NCBI RefSeq assembly: GCF_000814765.1
Contig: NZ_JWIC01000001.1
Location: 231,001-295,000 of the forward strand
Length of the DNA: 64,000 bases
Direction of reading: 5' to 3'
Origin: Pseudoalteromonas luteoviolacea
GTDB taxonomy: Bacteria; Pseudomonadota; Gammaproteobacteria; Enterobacterales; Alteromonadaceae
Shown: positions 9,898 through 18,437 of the stretch, one piece after another
Layout of the letters: each line of letters begins with the position of its first letter
How positions within the stretch are numbered: the first letter of the stretch is position 1
Position numbers and translations under genes: made by a program
The notes under the pieces: model-generated
The model's input: only the letters and a program-made list of their open reading frames with translations
What the model was told of the DNA's origin: nothing
Database searches by the model: none

Positions 9898-11043
9898 ATG
9901 AATCTTGCGAATTTAAAGCTGTTCAATATCTTTGTCCCATTACTGGCAAGCTTCAGTGCAGTAGCCAGCGATTACAACATGCGTCAAGGGGTGACGGATG
10001 TCAGTAATGAGGTTTACCAGTTACATATGACGATCTTTCTGATTTGTTGTGTGATTGGCGCTATTGTCTTTTCGGTGATGTTTTGGGCGTTAATACATCA
10101 CCGTAAGTCCAAAGGCGCTGAACCAGCCCAATTTCATGAGAGTACCAAAGTGGAAATTGTGTGGACCGCAATTCCATTTTTGATCTTGGTGGTGATGGCG
10201 ATTCCGGCGACTAAAACGCTGATCGCAATGGAAGATACCAGCAAGTCTGATCTCACCATCAAGGTGACAGGGTCTCAATGGAAGTGGCATTACGAATATA
10301 TGGGCCATGATGTTGACTTTTTTTCTGTCCTGTCGACGCCAAAAGATCAAATCGACAATTTGCAGGCGAAAGATGAGCACTACCTGTTAGAGGTCGATAA
10401 ACCGCTGGTTATTCCTACCGACCGAAAAGTACGATTTTTACTGACCTCCGATGATGTTATCCACTCGTGGTGGGTGCCCGATTTTGCCGTAAAAAAAGAC
10501 GCTAACCCTGGTTTTATCAATGAGGCGTGGACGCGGGTAAATGAGCAGGGAATTTATCGTGGCCAGTGTGCTGAACTGTGCGGAAAAGATCATGGCTTTA
10601 TGCCCGTTGTGGTTGATGCGCGCTCCCCCGAAGATTTTGATATTTGGCTCGCAGAGGCTAAGCAGGCTAAAGCTAAAGCGCTACAGGCTGAGGCAGCCTC
10701 TGTGGGGGTAACGCTTTCAAAAGATGAATTAATGGCAACAGGCGAAAAAGTGTACATGGCATATTGTGCCGCATGTCATCAGCCAACAGGGTTAGGGTTA
10801 CCGGGTGTTTTTCCAGCGATGAAGGGCAGTGCCGTCGTCAATGGTGAGTTAAAAGCGCATATTGACATACTTGTGAATGGGCGACCTGGTACAGCCATGC
10901 AAGCTTTTGGTAAGCAGCTCACGCTAACAGAAATTGCCGGTGTGATCACATACAAACGCAACAGCTGGGGTAATGATACTCAAGAGGTAGTTCAGCCTGG
11001 GCAAATTCAGGCCTTCATTGATGGGACTAAGGAGAAAGAATAA
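9898..11043 (+). CDS. coxB: Cytochrome c oxidase subunit II with fused C-terminal cytochrome c domain
   Basis: Subunit II accepts electrons from cytochrome c at the binuclear CuA site. The 381-residue protein has a signal-like start, two membrane helices (about residues 42-62 and 84-104) and the family segment KVTGSQWKWHYEY. The CuA motif is CAELCGKDHGFM, with an upstream His in DVIHSWW. After about residue 280 it carries an extra cytochrome c domain with heme motif CAACH and a distal Met candidate in TAMQAFG. The fused heme domain marks a caa3-type subunit. It is first in the operon and overlaps the ctaD start (TAATG). Confidence 0.96.
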   Translation: MNLANLKLFNIFVPLLASFSAVASDYNMRQGVTDVSNEVYQLHMTIFLICCVIGAIVFSVMFWALIHHRKSKGAEPAQFHESTKVEIVWTAIPFLILVVMAIPATKTLIAMEDTSKSDLTIKVTGSQWKWHYEYMGHDVDFFSVLSTPKDQIDNLQAKDEHYLLEVDKPLVIPTDRKVRFLLTSDDVIHSWWVPDFAVKKDANPGFINEAWTRVNEQGIYRGQCAELCGKDHGFMPVVVDARSPEDFDIWLAEAKQAKAKALQAEAASVGVTLSKDELMATGEKVYMAYCAACHQPTGLGLPGVFPAMKGSAVVNGELKAHIDILVNGRPGTAMQAFGKQLTLTEIAGVITYKRNSWGNDTQEVVQPGQIQAFIDGTKEKE

Positions 11044-12632
11044 TGTCGACTACCGCACAAGAGCAACCTGTATCTCATGAGCACCATCACGGTGCACCGT
11101 CGGGGCTAAAACGGTGGATTTTTACAACTAATCACAAAGACATAGGCTCTTTATATCTGCTTTTTTCGTTATTGATGTTTTTAACCGGTGGTGCCATGGC
11201 GATGGTTATCCGAGCCGAGTTATTTCAGCCGGGTATGCAGCTTGTTGACCCGCACTTTTTCAATCAAATGACGACGGTACATGGCTTGATAATGGTATTT
11301 GGTGCTGTTATGCCTGCATTCACAGGGCTTGCTAACTGGATGATCCCGATGATGATAGGGGCGCCTGATATGGCCTTGCCGCGGATGAATAATTGGAGTT
11401 TTTGGATATTACCTTTTGCGTTTGCCATATTACTCGCTTCTTTATTTATGGAAGGCGGTGGCCCGGCTTTTGGCTGGACATTTTATGCACCACTCTCCAC
11501 GACTTATAGTAATGATAATACGGCGCTGTTTGTCTTTGCCGTGCATATTATGGGGGTGAGCTCAATAATGGGTGCCATCAACGTGATAGTCACCATTGTT
11601 AATATGCGTGCACCGGGTATGACTTGGATGAAGCTCCCGTTATTTGTTTGGACATGGCTAATCACTGCTTTTTTATTGATTGCTGTCATGCCCGTATTGG
11701 CCGGTGCGGTGACCATGGTGTTAACTGATAAGTATTTTGGGACTAGCTTTTTTGATGCCGCAGGGGGGGGAGATCCGGTGATGTTCCAACATATATTCTG
11801 GTTCTTCGGGCACCCTGAAGTGTACATCATGATATTGCCTGCATTTGGTATTATCTCAACCATTGTGCCGACCTTTTCTCGCAAAAAACTGTTTGGTTAT
11901 GCATCGATGGTGTATGCCACATCGTCGATTGCATTATTGTCCTTTGTCGTGTGGGCACATCATATGTTTACGACAGGCATGCCTTTGGCTGGTGAGCTTT
12001 TTTTCATGTATGCGACCATGCTGATCTCGGTGCCGACAGGTGTAAAAGTCTTTAATTGGGTTGCAACCATGTGGCGAGGCGCTATCAGCTTCGAAATTCC
12101 GATGATGTTTGCAATTGCGTTTATTGTTTTATTCACCCTTGGTGGTTTTTCCGGCCTTATGTTGGCCATCACACCCGCAGACTTTCAATATCATGATACG
12201 TATTTTGTGGTCGCTCATTTTCATTATGTACTCGTAACCGGTGCCGTTTTTTCAATTATGGCTGCGGCGTATTACTGGTTGCCGAAATGGACAGGAAATA
12301 TGTACAGCGAAACATTAGCACAATGGCATTTTTGGCTGTCACTGGTGAGTGTCAACGTGCTGTTTTTCCCAATGCACTTTGTTGGGCTAGCCGGTATGCC
12401 AAGACGTATTCCTGACTACGCACTGCAATTTGCAGATTTTAACGCCATTATCAGCATCGGAGGTTTTGCATTTGGCTTATCGCAGCTTCTATTCGTGGCG
12501 GTTGTTTTCAAATGTATCGCAGGGGGAAAACCTGCTGATAGCAAAGTATGGGACGGTGCTGAGGGGCTGGAGTGGCAAGTGGCATCACCTGCGCCCTATC
12601 ATACTTTCTCAACGCCACCAAAGGTTGACTAA
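11043..12632 (+). CDS. ctaD: Cytochrome c oxidase subunit I
   Basis: This is the catalytic heme-copper subunit of the aa3-type oxidase. The 529-residue polytopic protein shows the full family pattern: TTNHKDIGSLYLL at the N-terminus, TVHGLIMVFG (heme a ligand), FWFFGHPEVYIMILP (CuB His and cross-linked Tyr region), WAHHMFTTG (CuB histidines) and HFHYVLVTGAVF (heme a3 and heme a ligands). The GHPEVY element with conserved Tyr indicates a type A proton-pumping oxidase. It is coupled by TAATG overlaps to both coxB and ctaG. Confidence 0.98.
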   Translation: MSTTAQEQPVSHEHHHGAPSGLKRWIFTTNHKDIGSLYLLFSLLMFLTGGAMAMVIRAELFQPGMQLVDPHFFNQMTTVHGLIMVFGAVMPAFTGLANWMIPMMIGAPDMALPRMNNWSFWILPFAFAILLASLFMEGGGPAFGWTFYAPLSTTYSNDNTALFVFAVHIMGVSSIMGAINVIVTIVNMRAPGMTWMKLPLFVWTWLITAFLLIAVMPVLAGAVTMVLTDKYFGTSFFDAAGGGDPVMFQHIFWFFGHPEVYIMILPAFGIISTIVPTFSRKKLFGYASMVYATSSIALLSFVVWAHHMFTTGMPLAGELFFMYATMLISVPTGVKVFNWVATMWRGAISFEIPMMFAIAFIVLFTLGGFSGLMLAITPADFQYHDTYFVVAHFHYVLVTGAVFSIMAAAYYWLPKWTGNMYSETLAQWHFWLSLVSVNVLFFPMHFVGLAGMPRRIPDYALQFADFNAIISIGGFAFGLSQLLFVAVVFKCIAGGKPADSKVWDGAEGLEWQVASPAPYHTFSTPPKVD

Positions 12633-13234
12633 TGCATACCGCGCTATTGCAAAAATTGGTGTTGACGGTACTGGGTATGTTTGCGTTTGCATTTGCCTTG
12701 GTGCCTCTTTACGACGTGTTTTGTGACATCACAGGCCTTAATGGCAAAGTGGATTTGGTCGTGGCGCAAAAAAGTGAAGGCGTTGATGCATCCCGAGAAG
12801 TTGAAGTGAGCTTCACGACGCATGCAAAAAGTACAACACCTTTCAAAGTAAAAGCGCTGCAATACTCGGTGAGTGTTCAACCTGGCAAGTTATCGGAAGT
12901 AAAGTTTTTGGCGCAGAACACCAGCGATAGCGCGCGAATTATGCAAGCAATTCCCTCTGTGTCGCCTGGTCAAGCTGCCAAATACCTACATAAACTGGCC
13001 TGTTTTTGTTTCGACCAACAGCCCATGGCTGCAAATGCATCACTTGAATTTACATTGCGGTTCTATGTTGATACTGAATTACCCAAAGATGTACAAGAAC
13101 TGACACTCTCTTACACCTTATACGACATCACAGAGAGCGTTACCGCAGGGAATATTGAGCAAACACCACAGGTGCTCACTCAACCGTTTATTTCGGTGAT
13201 GTCACCTATTGTACGAGGACCTCAAAATGGATAA
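12632..13234 (+). CDS. ctaG: Cytochrome c oxidase assembly protein CtaG (Cox11 family)
   Basis: Cox11/CtaG delivers copper to the CuB site of subunit I. The 200-residue protein has one N-terminal membrane anchor (VLTVLGMFAFAFALVPLYDVFCDITGL split near residues 8-35) and an immunoglobulin-like periplasmic domain. It carries the copper-binding motif CFCFDQQPM near residues 127-135 and the family pattern LYDVFCDITG. The start ATG overlaps the ctaD stop, and its 3' end overlaps the subunit III start by 8 bases. Confidence 0.96.
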   Translation: MHTALLQKLVLTVLGMFAFAFALVPLYDVFCDITGLNGKVDLVVAQKSEGVDASREVEVSFTTHAKSTTPFKVKALQYSVSVQPGKLSEVKFLAQNTSDSARIMQAIPSVSPGQAAKYLHKLACFCFDQQPMAANASLEFTLRFYVDTELPKDVQELTLSYTLYDITESVTAGNIEQTPQVLTQPFISVMSPIVRGPQNG

Positions 13235-14102
13235 GAGTTACCAAACCTATTATGTACCAGAGCAAAGCCCATGGCCTATCGTCGGTGCCATTGCAATGTT
13301 TTTTATTGCGGTTGGTGCAGGGTTAACGGTTATGCAGTTAGGTAAAGAAGCCAATTCGGGTCTATGGACACTATTGATAGGCATTGTTGTGCTGATAGCG
13401 ATGATTGTGGGTTGGTTTAGACATGTGATTGATGAGTCGATGAGCGGACTCTATTCAGCGCAAATGGATCGCTCTTTTAGGCAAGGTATGGGGTGGTTTA
13501 TATTCTCTGAAGTGATGTTTTTTGCCGCATTTTTTGGTGCTTTATTTTACGTCAGGATGTTTGCTGTACCGTGGCTGGGTGGCGCGAGTAACAACTTGAT
13601 GACCAATGAAGTACTGTGGCCTGATTTTGAAGCGGTTTGGCCATTGCTAGTCACGCCAGATGGCACTGCGACGCAAGCCATGCCATGGCAAGGTTTGCCA
13701 CTCATCAATACCGTGATCCTACTTACTTCCTCAGTCACGTTGCATTTTGCGCACACGGCTATTGAGCGAGATGAACGAACAAAACTCAAAGTGTTTTTAG
13801 GGTTAACCATATTACTGGGGTTCATTTTTTTAGGTTTACAAGTTGAAGAGTACATACATGCTTACATTGAACTTGGGCTGAAATTGGACTCGGGAATTTA
13901 TGGCAACACATTCTTTATGCTGACTGGGTTCCACGGTATGCATGTGACACTTGGCGCACTGATGTTGCTGGTTGTTTGGTTACGCGTGTTAAAGGGGCAT
14001 TTAGACGCTAATCAACATTTTGCATTTCAGGCGTCGGCTTGGTACTGGCATTTTGTGGATGTTGTGTGGCTATGTTTGTTTGTTTTTGTGTATGTGCTTT
14101 AG
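13227..14102 (+). CDS. ctaE: Cytochrome c oxidase subunit III
   Basis: Subunit III is a seven-helix membrane protein that stabilises subunit I and its proton uptake. The start is the ATG at 13227 with ACGAGGAC upstream; an in-frame TTG at 13209 is less likely. The 291-residue product contains SEVMFFAAFFGALFYVR, LQVEEYIHAY, TGFHGMHVTLGALML and WYWHFVDVVWLCLF, all hallmark segments. Its last 95 bases are covered antisense by the DUF2909 frame. Confidence 0.97.
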   Translation: MDKSYQTYYVPEQSPWPIVGAIAMFFIAVGAGLTVMQLGKEANSGLWTLLIGIVVLIAMIVGWFRHVIDESMSGLYSAQMDRSFRQGMGWFIFSEVMFFAAFFGALFYVRMFAVPWLGGASNNLMTNEVLWPDFEAVWPLLVTPDGTATQAMPWQGLPLINTVILLTSSVTLHFAHTAIERDERTKLKVFLGLTILLGFIFLGLQVEEYIHAYIELGLKLDSGIYGNTFFMLTGFHGMHVTLGALMLLVVWLRVLKGHLDANQHFAFQASAWYWHFVDVVWLCLFVFVYVL

Positions 14103-14310
14103 AGGTTGGCTGAGCATTAAACGTAAAGAAGCCCAGTTGACTAGAGAGTGTGATGACGAGCATGGTAATTAGCGAAAAGAAAACCCGTTTTCCCAGAATT
14201 TGAGACATGTTTTTCGACTTTTCAGCGCCACTTAACATCACAAATAAGGCGTGAAAAAGTTGGTATAGAATAACGAAAAGAAGTGCTGTGATAATCCATT
14301 TTATAAGCAT
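14008..14310 (-). CDS. DUF2909-type twin-transmembrane protein, antisense between subunit III and SURF1
   Basis: The product has two hydrophobic segments (LIKWIITALLFVILYQLFHA and RVFFSLITMLVITLSSQLGF) joined by a short charged loop. This matches the small DUF2909 proteins encoded at this spot, on the opposite strand, in cox clusters of several gammaproteobacteria. Family members I know of are about 65-75 residues. Here a polar T/Q/P-rich tail of about 35 residues runs antisense over the end of ctaE, giving 100 residues. Start: ATG at 14310 or at 14325; neither has a clear ribosome binding site. Function unknown. The hydrophobic core is convincing, the ends less so. Confidence 0.65.
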   Translation of the reverse strand: MLIKWIITALLFVILYQLFHALFVMLSGAEKSKNMSQILGKRVFFSLITMLVITLSSQLGFFTFNAQPTSKAHTQKQTNIATQHPQNASTKPTPEMQNVD

Positions 14311-14329
14311 TAGGGGGTCTGCCATTAGC

Positions 14330-15046
14330 GTGTTTACTAAAAAGATTAGTACAGTAATGCTGATTTTTGCAGTGGTGTTGGTGATGTCTATCTGCTTTAG
14401 ACTGTCGTATTGGCAATGGCAAAGGGCACTCGATAAGCAATCCCAGCTTATGATGTTGAGCGAACAACCTGAAAATAAACAGCTTTTGATAAACACGAAC
14501 GCGGAATTACTACAAGGTGCTAAAACCGTGTTAGTTGGGGAGTTCAGATCTGGTTATTGGTGGTTGCTTGATAACAAAATCGTCAACGGGCAAATTGGTT
14601 ATGACTTGATAGCATTATTTGATGCGGACGGGGTAAATGATCCCCTTATTGTAAATTTGGGATTTGTAGCTGCGGGTAAAGATCGCGCTCAGTTGCCGAA
14701 TATTGAGCTACCTGTTGGCCCCATTGAAATTGACGCTCAGTTTAAAATTGGTGAGTGGTCGGGGTTCACATTGGCAAAGTATCCAAACCAAAGTATCCAC
14801 CATCGCAATGTCTTACAGTATTTAGAGCCGTCTTTTTTTAGCCGCGAAATAAATGCGGCGGTCTCGCCGTTATTGGTGATAGCAAACCAACCTGTGATGG
14901 CAGACGTTACTCCGCATTATCAGGCGGTTGTAATGAGCCCTGACAAGCATCGAGCTTATGCCCTGCAGTGGCTACTGATCGGTTTATCGGCAGGCATCAT
15001 CGCATTTTTTGCGATTAGGCAAAAATCCAAGGAGTTGATCAAATGA
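14330..15046 (+). CDS. SURF1 family cytochrome oxidase biogenesis protein
   Basis: SURF1 (Shy1) helps insert heme a into oxidase subunit I. The protein has an N-terminal helix (MLIFAVVLVMSICFRLSYWQ region) followed by the signature WQWQRALDKQ. A periplasmic domain comes next, and a C-terminal helix (WLLIGLSAGIIAFFAIRQ) precedes a lysine-rich end. The family pattern PHYQAVVMSPDKHRAYALQW is split over the last quarter. I prefer the GTG start at 14330 because AGGGGG lies 12 bases upstream; the ATG at 14357 is the alternative. The start region overlaps the 5' end of the antisense DUF2909 gene. It overlaps the next gene by four bases (ATGA). Confidence 0.9.
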   Translation: MFTKKISTVMLIFAVVLVMSICFRLSYWQWQRALDKQSQLMMLSEQPENKQLLINTNAELLQGAKTVLVGEFRSGYWWLLDNKIVNGQIGYDLIALFDADGVNDPLIVNLGFVAAGKDRAQLPNIELPVGPIEIDAQFKIGEWSGFTLAKYPNQSIHHRNVLQYLEPSFFSREINAAVSPLLVIANQPVMADVTPHYQAVVMSPDKHRAYALQWLLIGLSAGIIAFFAIRQKSKELIK

Positions 15047-15516
15047 GTAAAACACTAGGGTTGTTTATAGGTTGCTTTATCTTGCCAATCATTGCAGCTG
15101 TTACGGTACTGAGTTTAGATTTAAGGCCCCAGAGCACAACGAATCATGGTGACTTTTTAGAGTCTGAAGTTTGGCTCCCTGTGCAATCAAAAGATAAGTT
15201 GTGGAGCATTGTTTTAAATGTGCCAAAAGGGTGCCACTCAGCCTGTGATGTACAAAAAAATAATGTAGAAAATTTAGATGTTGCACTAGGAAAGCATCGC
15301 AATAAAGTTGCTATCGTAGTGGTAGAGGATGGTGATAATTCGATAGAGCAAGGTGCTCAAAATAAGCTGATGCCGGCAGCATTTTATTTAGTGGATAAAC
15401 ATGGCCTAGTTGTTTTGGAATACCCTTACGAGTCAGATCCTGATGCGAATAGATTAGTTCTAAAGGGACTCTTAAAGGATATGAAAAAACTCTTAAATTA
15501 CGCTCGTTCTCAGTAA
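15043..15516 (+). CDS. Small membrane-anchored thiol protein of the cox cluster (thioredoxin-fold candidate)
   Basis: This 157-residue protein has an N-terminal membrane helix (LGLFIGCFILPIIAAVTVLSL) and then a periplasmic part. That part holds a CHSAC motif (CxxxC) near residue 65 and ends with YLVDKHGLVVLEYPY, a strand pattern typical of the thioredoxin fold. The CxxxC spacing matches SCO-type copper chaperones, but the protein is shorter and I do not see the SCO histidine. It is coupled to SURF1 (four-base overlap) and precedes ctaA. A role in copper or heme delivery to the oxidase is inferred from position and motif only. Confidence 0.75.
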   Translation: MSKTLGLFIGCFILPIIAAVTVLSLDLRPQSTTNHGDFLESEVWLPVQSKDKLWSIVLNVPKGCHSACDVQKNNVENLDVALGKHRNKVAIVVVEDGDNSIEQGAQNKLMPAAFYLVDKHGLVVLEYPYESDPDANRLVLKGLLKDMKKLLNYARSQ

Positions 15517-15525
15517 GGAGGCGTT

Positions 15526-16521
15526 ATGTCTACTGTACTTCAAAGAACCATTACGTTTGCGTGTATGTTAGCTATTTGTGTCGTGGTGCTCGGTGCATAT
15601 ACTCGATTGAGTAATGCGGGGTTAGGGTGTCCAGATTGGCCTGGGTGTTATGGGTTTTTAACCGTACCCAACGAGGTGCATGAAATTTCGGCCGCGCAGT
15701 TAAAGTACCCCAGCAGTACTATCGAGCCTCGAAAAGCCTGGATAGAAATGATCCACCGTTATTTTGCCGGTAGCTTAGCGTTGGTCGTCTTATTGCTATT
15801 TGTTGTGATCATCCGATCCAGAGCACAACAAGCGCCCAAGGTCTTAGCGGGTACTTTGGTATTTATGATAGGAGTACAAGCGCTACTTGGTATGTGGACA
15901 GTCACGATGAACTTACAGCCATTTGTCGTGATGGGACATTTACTTGGGGGCTTCACCGTATTATCTCTGTTGACTTTGTTGTATTTGCGTTCTGCGCCAC
16001 CCGTAGTTGAATATGAGTCTCAAGCTGGTATGTGTTTGAAGGTTGGCGTGTTTTGTACAGGTGTATTGGTATTGCAAATCGCATTGGGTGGTTGGCTCGC
16101 AGCAAACTATGCCGCGCCGCATTGTACAGGTCTGCCGCTGTGCGCCAATAGTGAACTGTTTTCTTGGTCTAGTTTACTCGAGTTGCCAAAGCAATCAAGC
16201 ACATATGAATATGGTGTCTTACCCTTTGAAACGCGCTTATCGATCCACCTGATGCATCGCATATGGGCCAGCGTTACCTTATTGGCGCTGGTCGCCATGG
16301 CCATCGTAATTCATTTTAAAATATCACAGCCCATTATTCGTAAAGCTGCTAACCAAGTTGCGATATTGGTGTTACTGCAGGTAGCAATTGGCGGGATCAT
16401 TGTTTATTTCAAATTCCCTATTTTATTAACTTTATTTCATAACCTAATGGCAGCGCTGCTATTGTTGGCATTGATCAGAGCCTGTTTTTTACTGTCACGA
16501 GCTAGGCAGGTGTGGATATGA
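15526..16521 (+). CDS. ctaA: Heme A synthase (Cox15/CtaA)
   Basis: CtaA oxidises the C8 methyl group of heme O to make heme A for the aa3 oxidase. The 331-residue protein has eight predicted membrane helices. The family histidines are visible in EMIHRYFAG, VMGHLLGG, HLMHRIWAS and LFHNLMAAL. The N-terminal GAYTRLSNAGLGCPDWPGC segment is diagnostic. AAGGAGGCG at 15515-15523 is a strong ribosome binding site. The 3' end overlaps ctaB by 10 bases. Confidence 0.97.
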   Translation: MSTVLQRTITFACMLAICVVVLGAYTRLSNAGLGCPDWPGCYGFLTVPNEVHEISAAQLKYPSSTIEPRKAWIEMIHRYFAGSLALVVLLLFVVIIRSRAQQAPKVLAGTLVFMIGVQALLGMWTVTMNLQPFVVMGHLLGGFTVLSLLTLLYLRSAPPVVEYESQAGMCLKVGVFCTGVLVLQIALGGWLAANYAAPHCTGLPLCANSELFSWSSLLELPKQSSTYEYGVLPFETRLSIHLMHRIWASVTLLALVAMAIVIHFKISQPIIRKAANQVAILVLLQVAIGGIIVYFKFPILLTLFHNLMAALLLLALIRACFLLSRARQVWI

Positions 16522-17423
16522 ATACTGAGCTTAGTAAATACACGTATGTGCTCGAAGGAGCAACAAAACAGATTCAAGCTTATTTTAATATATGTAAGCC
16601 AAAAGTGGTGTTAATGCTGGTCCTAACAGCCTGGGTTGGGATCGTTTTAGCGCCTGATACCCAGCGCAGTGGCTGGTTTCAATTCGGGGCGTTGCTGGGT
16701 ATTGGTTTGGTTTCTGCGGCTGCGGCTGCAATTAATCATATTCTGGATAGGGTCAAAGACAAACAGATGGCACGTACGCGGCACCGACCGCTGGTGATGA
16801 ACCAACTGAGCGTATCACAAGCTTATTTGTTTGCGTTGGTTATCGGTTCGCTCGGGGTTATTTTACTGCTGCTATTTAGTAACTGGCTGTGCACCTTACT
16901 GACCGTTTTGGCACTGTTTGGATATGCCGTGGTGTATACCGTATATTTAAAACATTCAACCCCGCAGAATATTGTAATTGGTGGATTGGCAGGTGCTATG
17001 CCTCCGTTACTTGGGTGGGTGAGTGAAACACAGACCTTAAGCGCCGAACCTTGGCTGTTGGTCATGATGATATTTACTTGGACACCGCCGCACTTTTGGG
17101 CGTTGGCAATTGCTAGAAAACAGGATTATGCACGCGTCAATGTGCCTATGTTACCTGTCACACATGGTATTCGATTCACTAAATTATGCATGATTGCATA
17201 TACCGTTTTATTGGTGTTGGTGTGTGTGTTGCCATATTTAATCGGCATGTCAGGGATACTATATCTTGCTGTCGCGTGTTTTTTAAATGCGCGTTTTTTA
17301 CAAAAAGTGGTGCTTTTATATTTTGAATCAAACTCTGAGTCGGCAATGCAAGTTTTTCGTTTTTCGATCAGTTATTTGTTGTTACTCTTTAGTGCCTTAT
17401 TCCTCGATAAGTTAGTGATCTAA
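16512..17423 (+). CDS. ctaB: Heme O synthase (protoheme IX farnesyltransferase)
   Basis: CtaB adds a farnesyl group to protoheme to give heme O, the substrate of CtaA. The 303-residue UbiA-superfamily protein has nine hydrophobic segments. The prenyl-diphosphate binding motif is NHILDRVKDKQMARTRHRPL at about residues 75-94. The second Asp-type region lies around FTWTPPHFWALAI and RKQDYARVNVPMLP. It overlaps ctaA upstream, and its stop overlaps the SCO start (TAATG). Confidence 0.97.
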   Translation: MDMNTELSKYTYVLEGATKQIQAYFNICKPKVVLMLVLTAWVGIVLAPDTQRSGWFQFGALLGIGLVSAAAAAINHILDRVKDKQMARTRHRPLVMNQLSVSQAYLFALVIGSLGVILLLLFSNWLCTLLTVLALFGYAVVYTVYLKHSTPQNIVIGGLAGAMPPLLGWVSETQTLSAEPWLLVMMIFTWTPPHFWALAIARKQDYARVNVPMLPVTHGIRFTKLCMIAYTVLLVLVCVLPYLIGMSGILYLAVACFLNARFLQKVVLLYFESNSESAMQVFRFSISYLLLLFSALFLDKLVI

Positions 17424-18034
17424 TGCGTTTAATATTATTGGTGTTATTATCAAGTTTACTACTGTCTTGCTCAAAGTCTGACAAGGTATCAGAGCTGACT
17501 GTGCAGTATCCGAGCCCCAAATTATTAAAGCCATTTGAATTAGTCGATCAAAACAACAATGTCGTGACAAATGCGCAGTTGCTGGGGCAATGGAATTTAC
17601 TGTTTCTCGGTTATACCAGCTGCCCAGATATTTGCCCCATGACATTAGCCAAACTCACACATATTAAAGGCAAGCTCAGTGCGCTCGAAAAAACGCAAGT
17701 GTGGTTTGTCTCTGTTGACCCCAGCCGGGATTCGGCGCAAAAACGTAAAGAATACATTGCGTACTTTGACGAGTCATTTTTAGCGGTCACGCATTCTCAT
17801 CAGCAATTGTTTCCCTTTGTGAGGGATATTGGCCTAATTTACGCTATCAACGATGCACAAGACACGGAGTATTACGTAGACCATAGCGCATCGATTGCAT
17901 TGATAAATCCAGTCGGTGAATTAAGCGCAATTTTTAAACCTGAATTCAAAAAGGGTCAGGTGCCAAGTGTGAATACTGACCAGATAGTTGCGGACTTTGA
18001 AATTATAACCCGTGCTAGGAGCGCGGCCTTTTAA
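17423..18034 (+). CDS. SCO1/SenC family copper chaperone lipoprotein
   Basis: SCO proteins deliver copper to, or reduce, the CuA site of subunit II. The 203-residue protein begins MRLILLVLLSSLLLSCSKS, a lipoprotein signal with lipobox LLSC. The SCO copper motif is CPDICP (CxxxC) near residue 70, and the third ligand His is in VDHSASIALINP. The thioredoxin-like fold is complete. It is the last gene of the oxidase cluster. Confidence 0.95.
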   Translation: MRLILLVLLSSLLLSCSKSDKVSELTVQYPSPKLLKPFELVDQNNNVVTNAQLLGQWNLLFLGYTSCPDICPMTLAKLTHIKGKLSALEKTQVWFVSVDPSRDSAQKRKEYIAYFDESFLAVTHSHQQLFPFVRDIGLIYAINDAQDTEYYVDHSASIALINPVGELSAIFKPEFKKGQVPSVNTDQIVADFEIITRARSAAF

Positions 18035-18155
18035 TCGCACTTGGTTGTTTCTAAGTTAATAATATTTTTATTTCTTTTGCCTAATTTTTGGCAATTTTAC
18101 TATCAACGTCTAATCTAATCTTATCTATAACTTTTACAGGGAATGTGCCAAGCGC

Positions 18156-18428
18156 ATGATTAAACTTCCTTCTGAGTTAGCCATCAATAAAGTTGAAGAG
18201 CTCTATCAGATGTTTGTTCAAGAGCTGGAGTCTGGGCAAGCAATCTGCATTGATATTAGTGATGTTTCAAAAGTTGATACTGCTTCGATTCAAATGTTGT
18301 GTGCATTGCAAAAACGGTTGTTGAATTTTGATCAGAAAATTACTTGGCATGGTGATAGCCCTATTTTGTTTGAGTCTGTAGAGCAACTTGGTTTAACCGA
18401 AATTTTATCCTTTAGCAGTAAGATTTAA
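18156..18428 (+). CDS. STAS-domain protein (anti-sigma-factor-antagonist type)
   Basis: The 90-residue protein is a single STAS domain: PSELAINKVEELYQMF at the start and the switch motif VDTASIQMLCALQK near residue 46-59. The Ser/Thr in DTAS is the usual phosphorylation position in SpoIIAA-like proteins. No anti-sigma kinase lies nearby. STAS proteins are often the first gene of alternative chemosensory clusters, and this one is followed nine bases later by cheY. Its partner is not known. Confidence 0.88.
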   Translation: MIKLPSELAINKVEELYQMFVQELESGQAICIDISDVSKVDTASIQMLCALQKRLLNFDQKITWHGDSPILFESVEQLGLTEILSFSSKI

Positions 18429-18437
18429 GAGGTCAAT

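Noticed and set aside
16107..16304. Antisense frames inside the cox genes (also 11504-11884, 15759-15956, 16823-17065)
   Set aside because: They are complements of well-supported membrane-protein genes and show no independent start signal.
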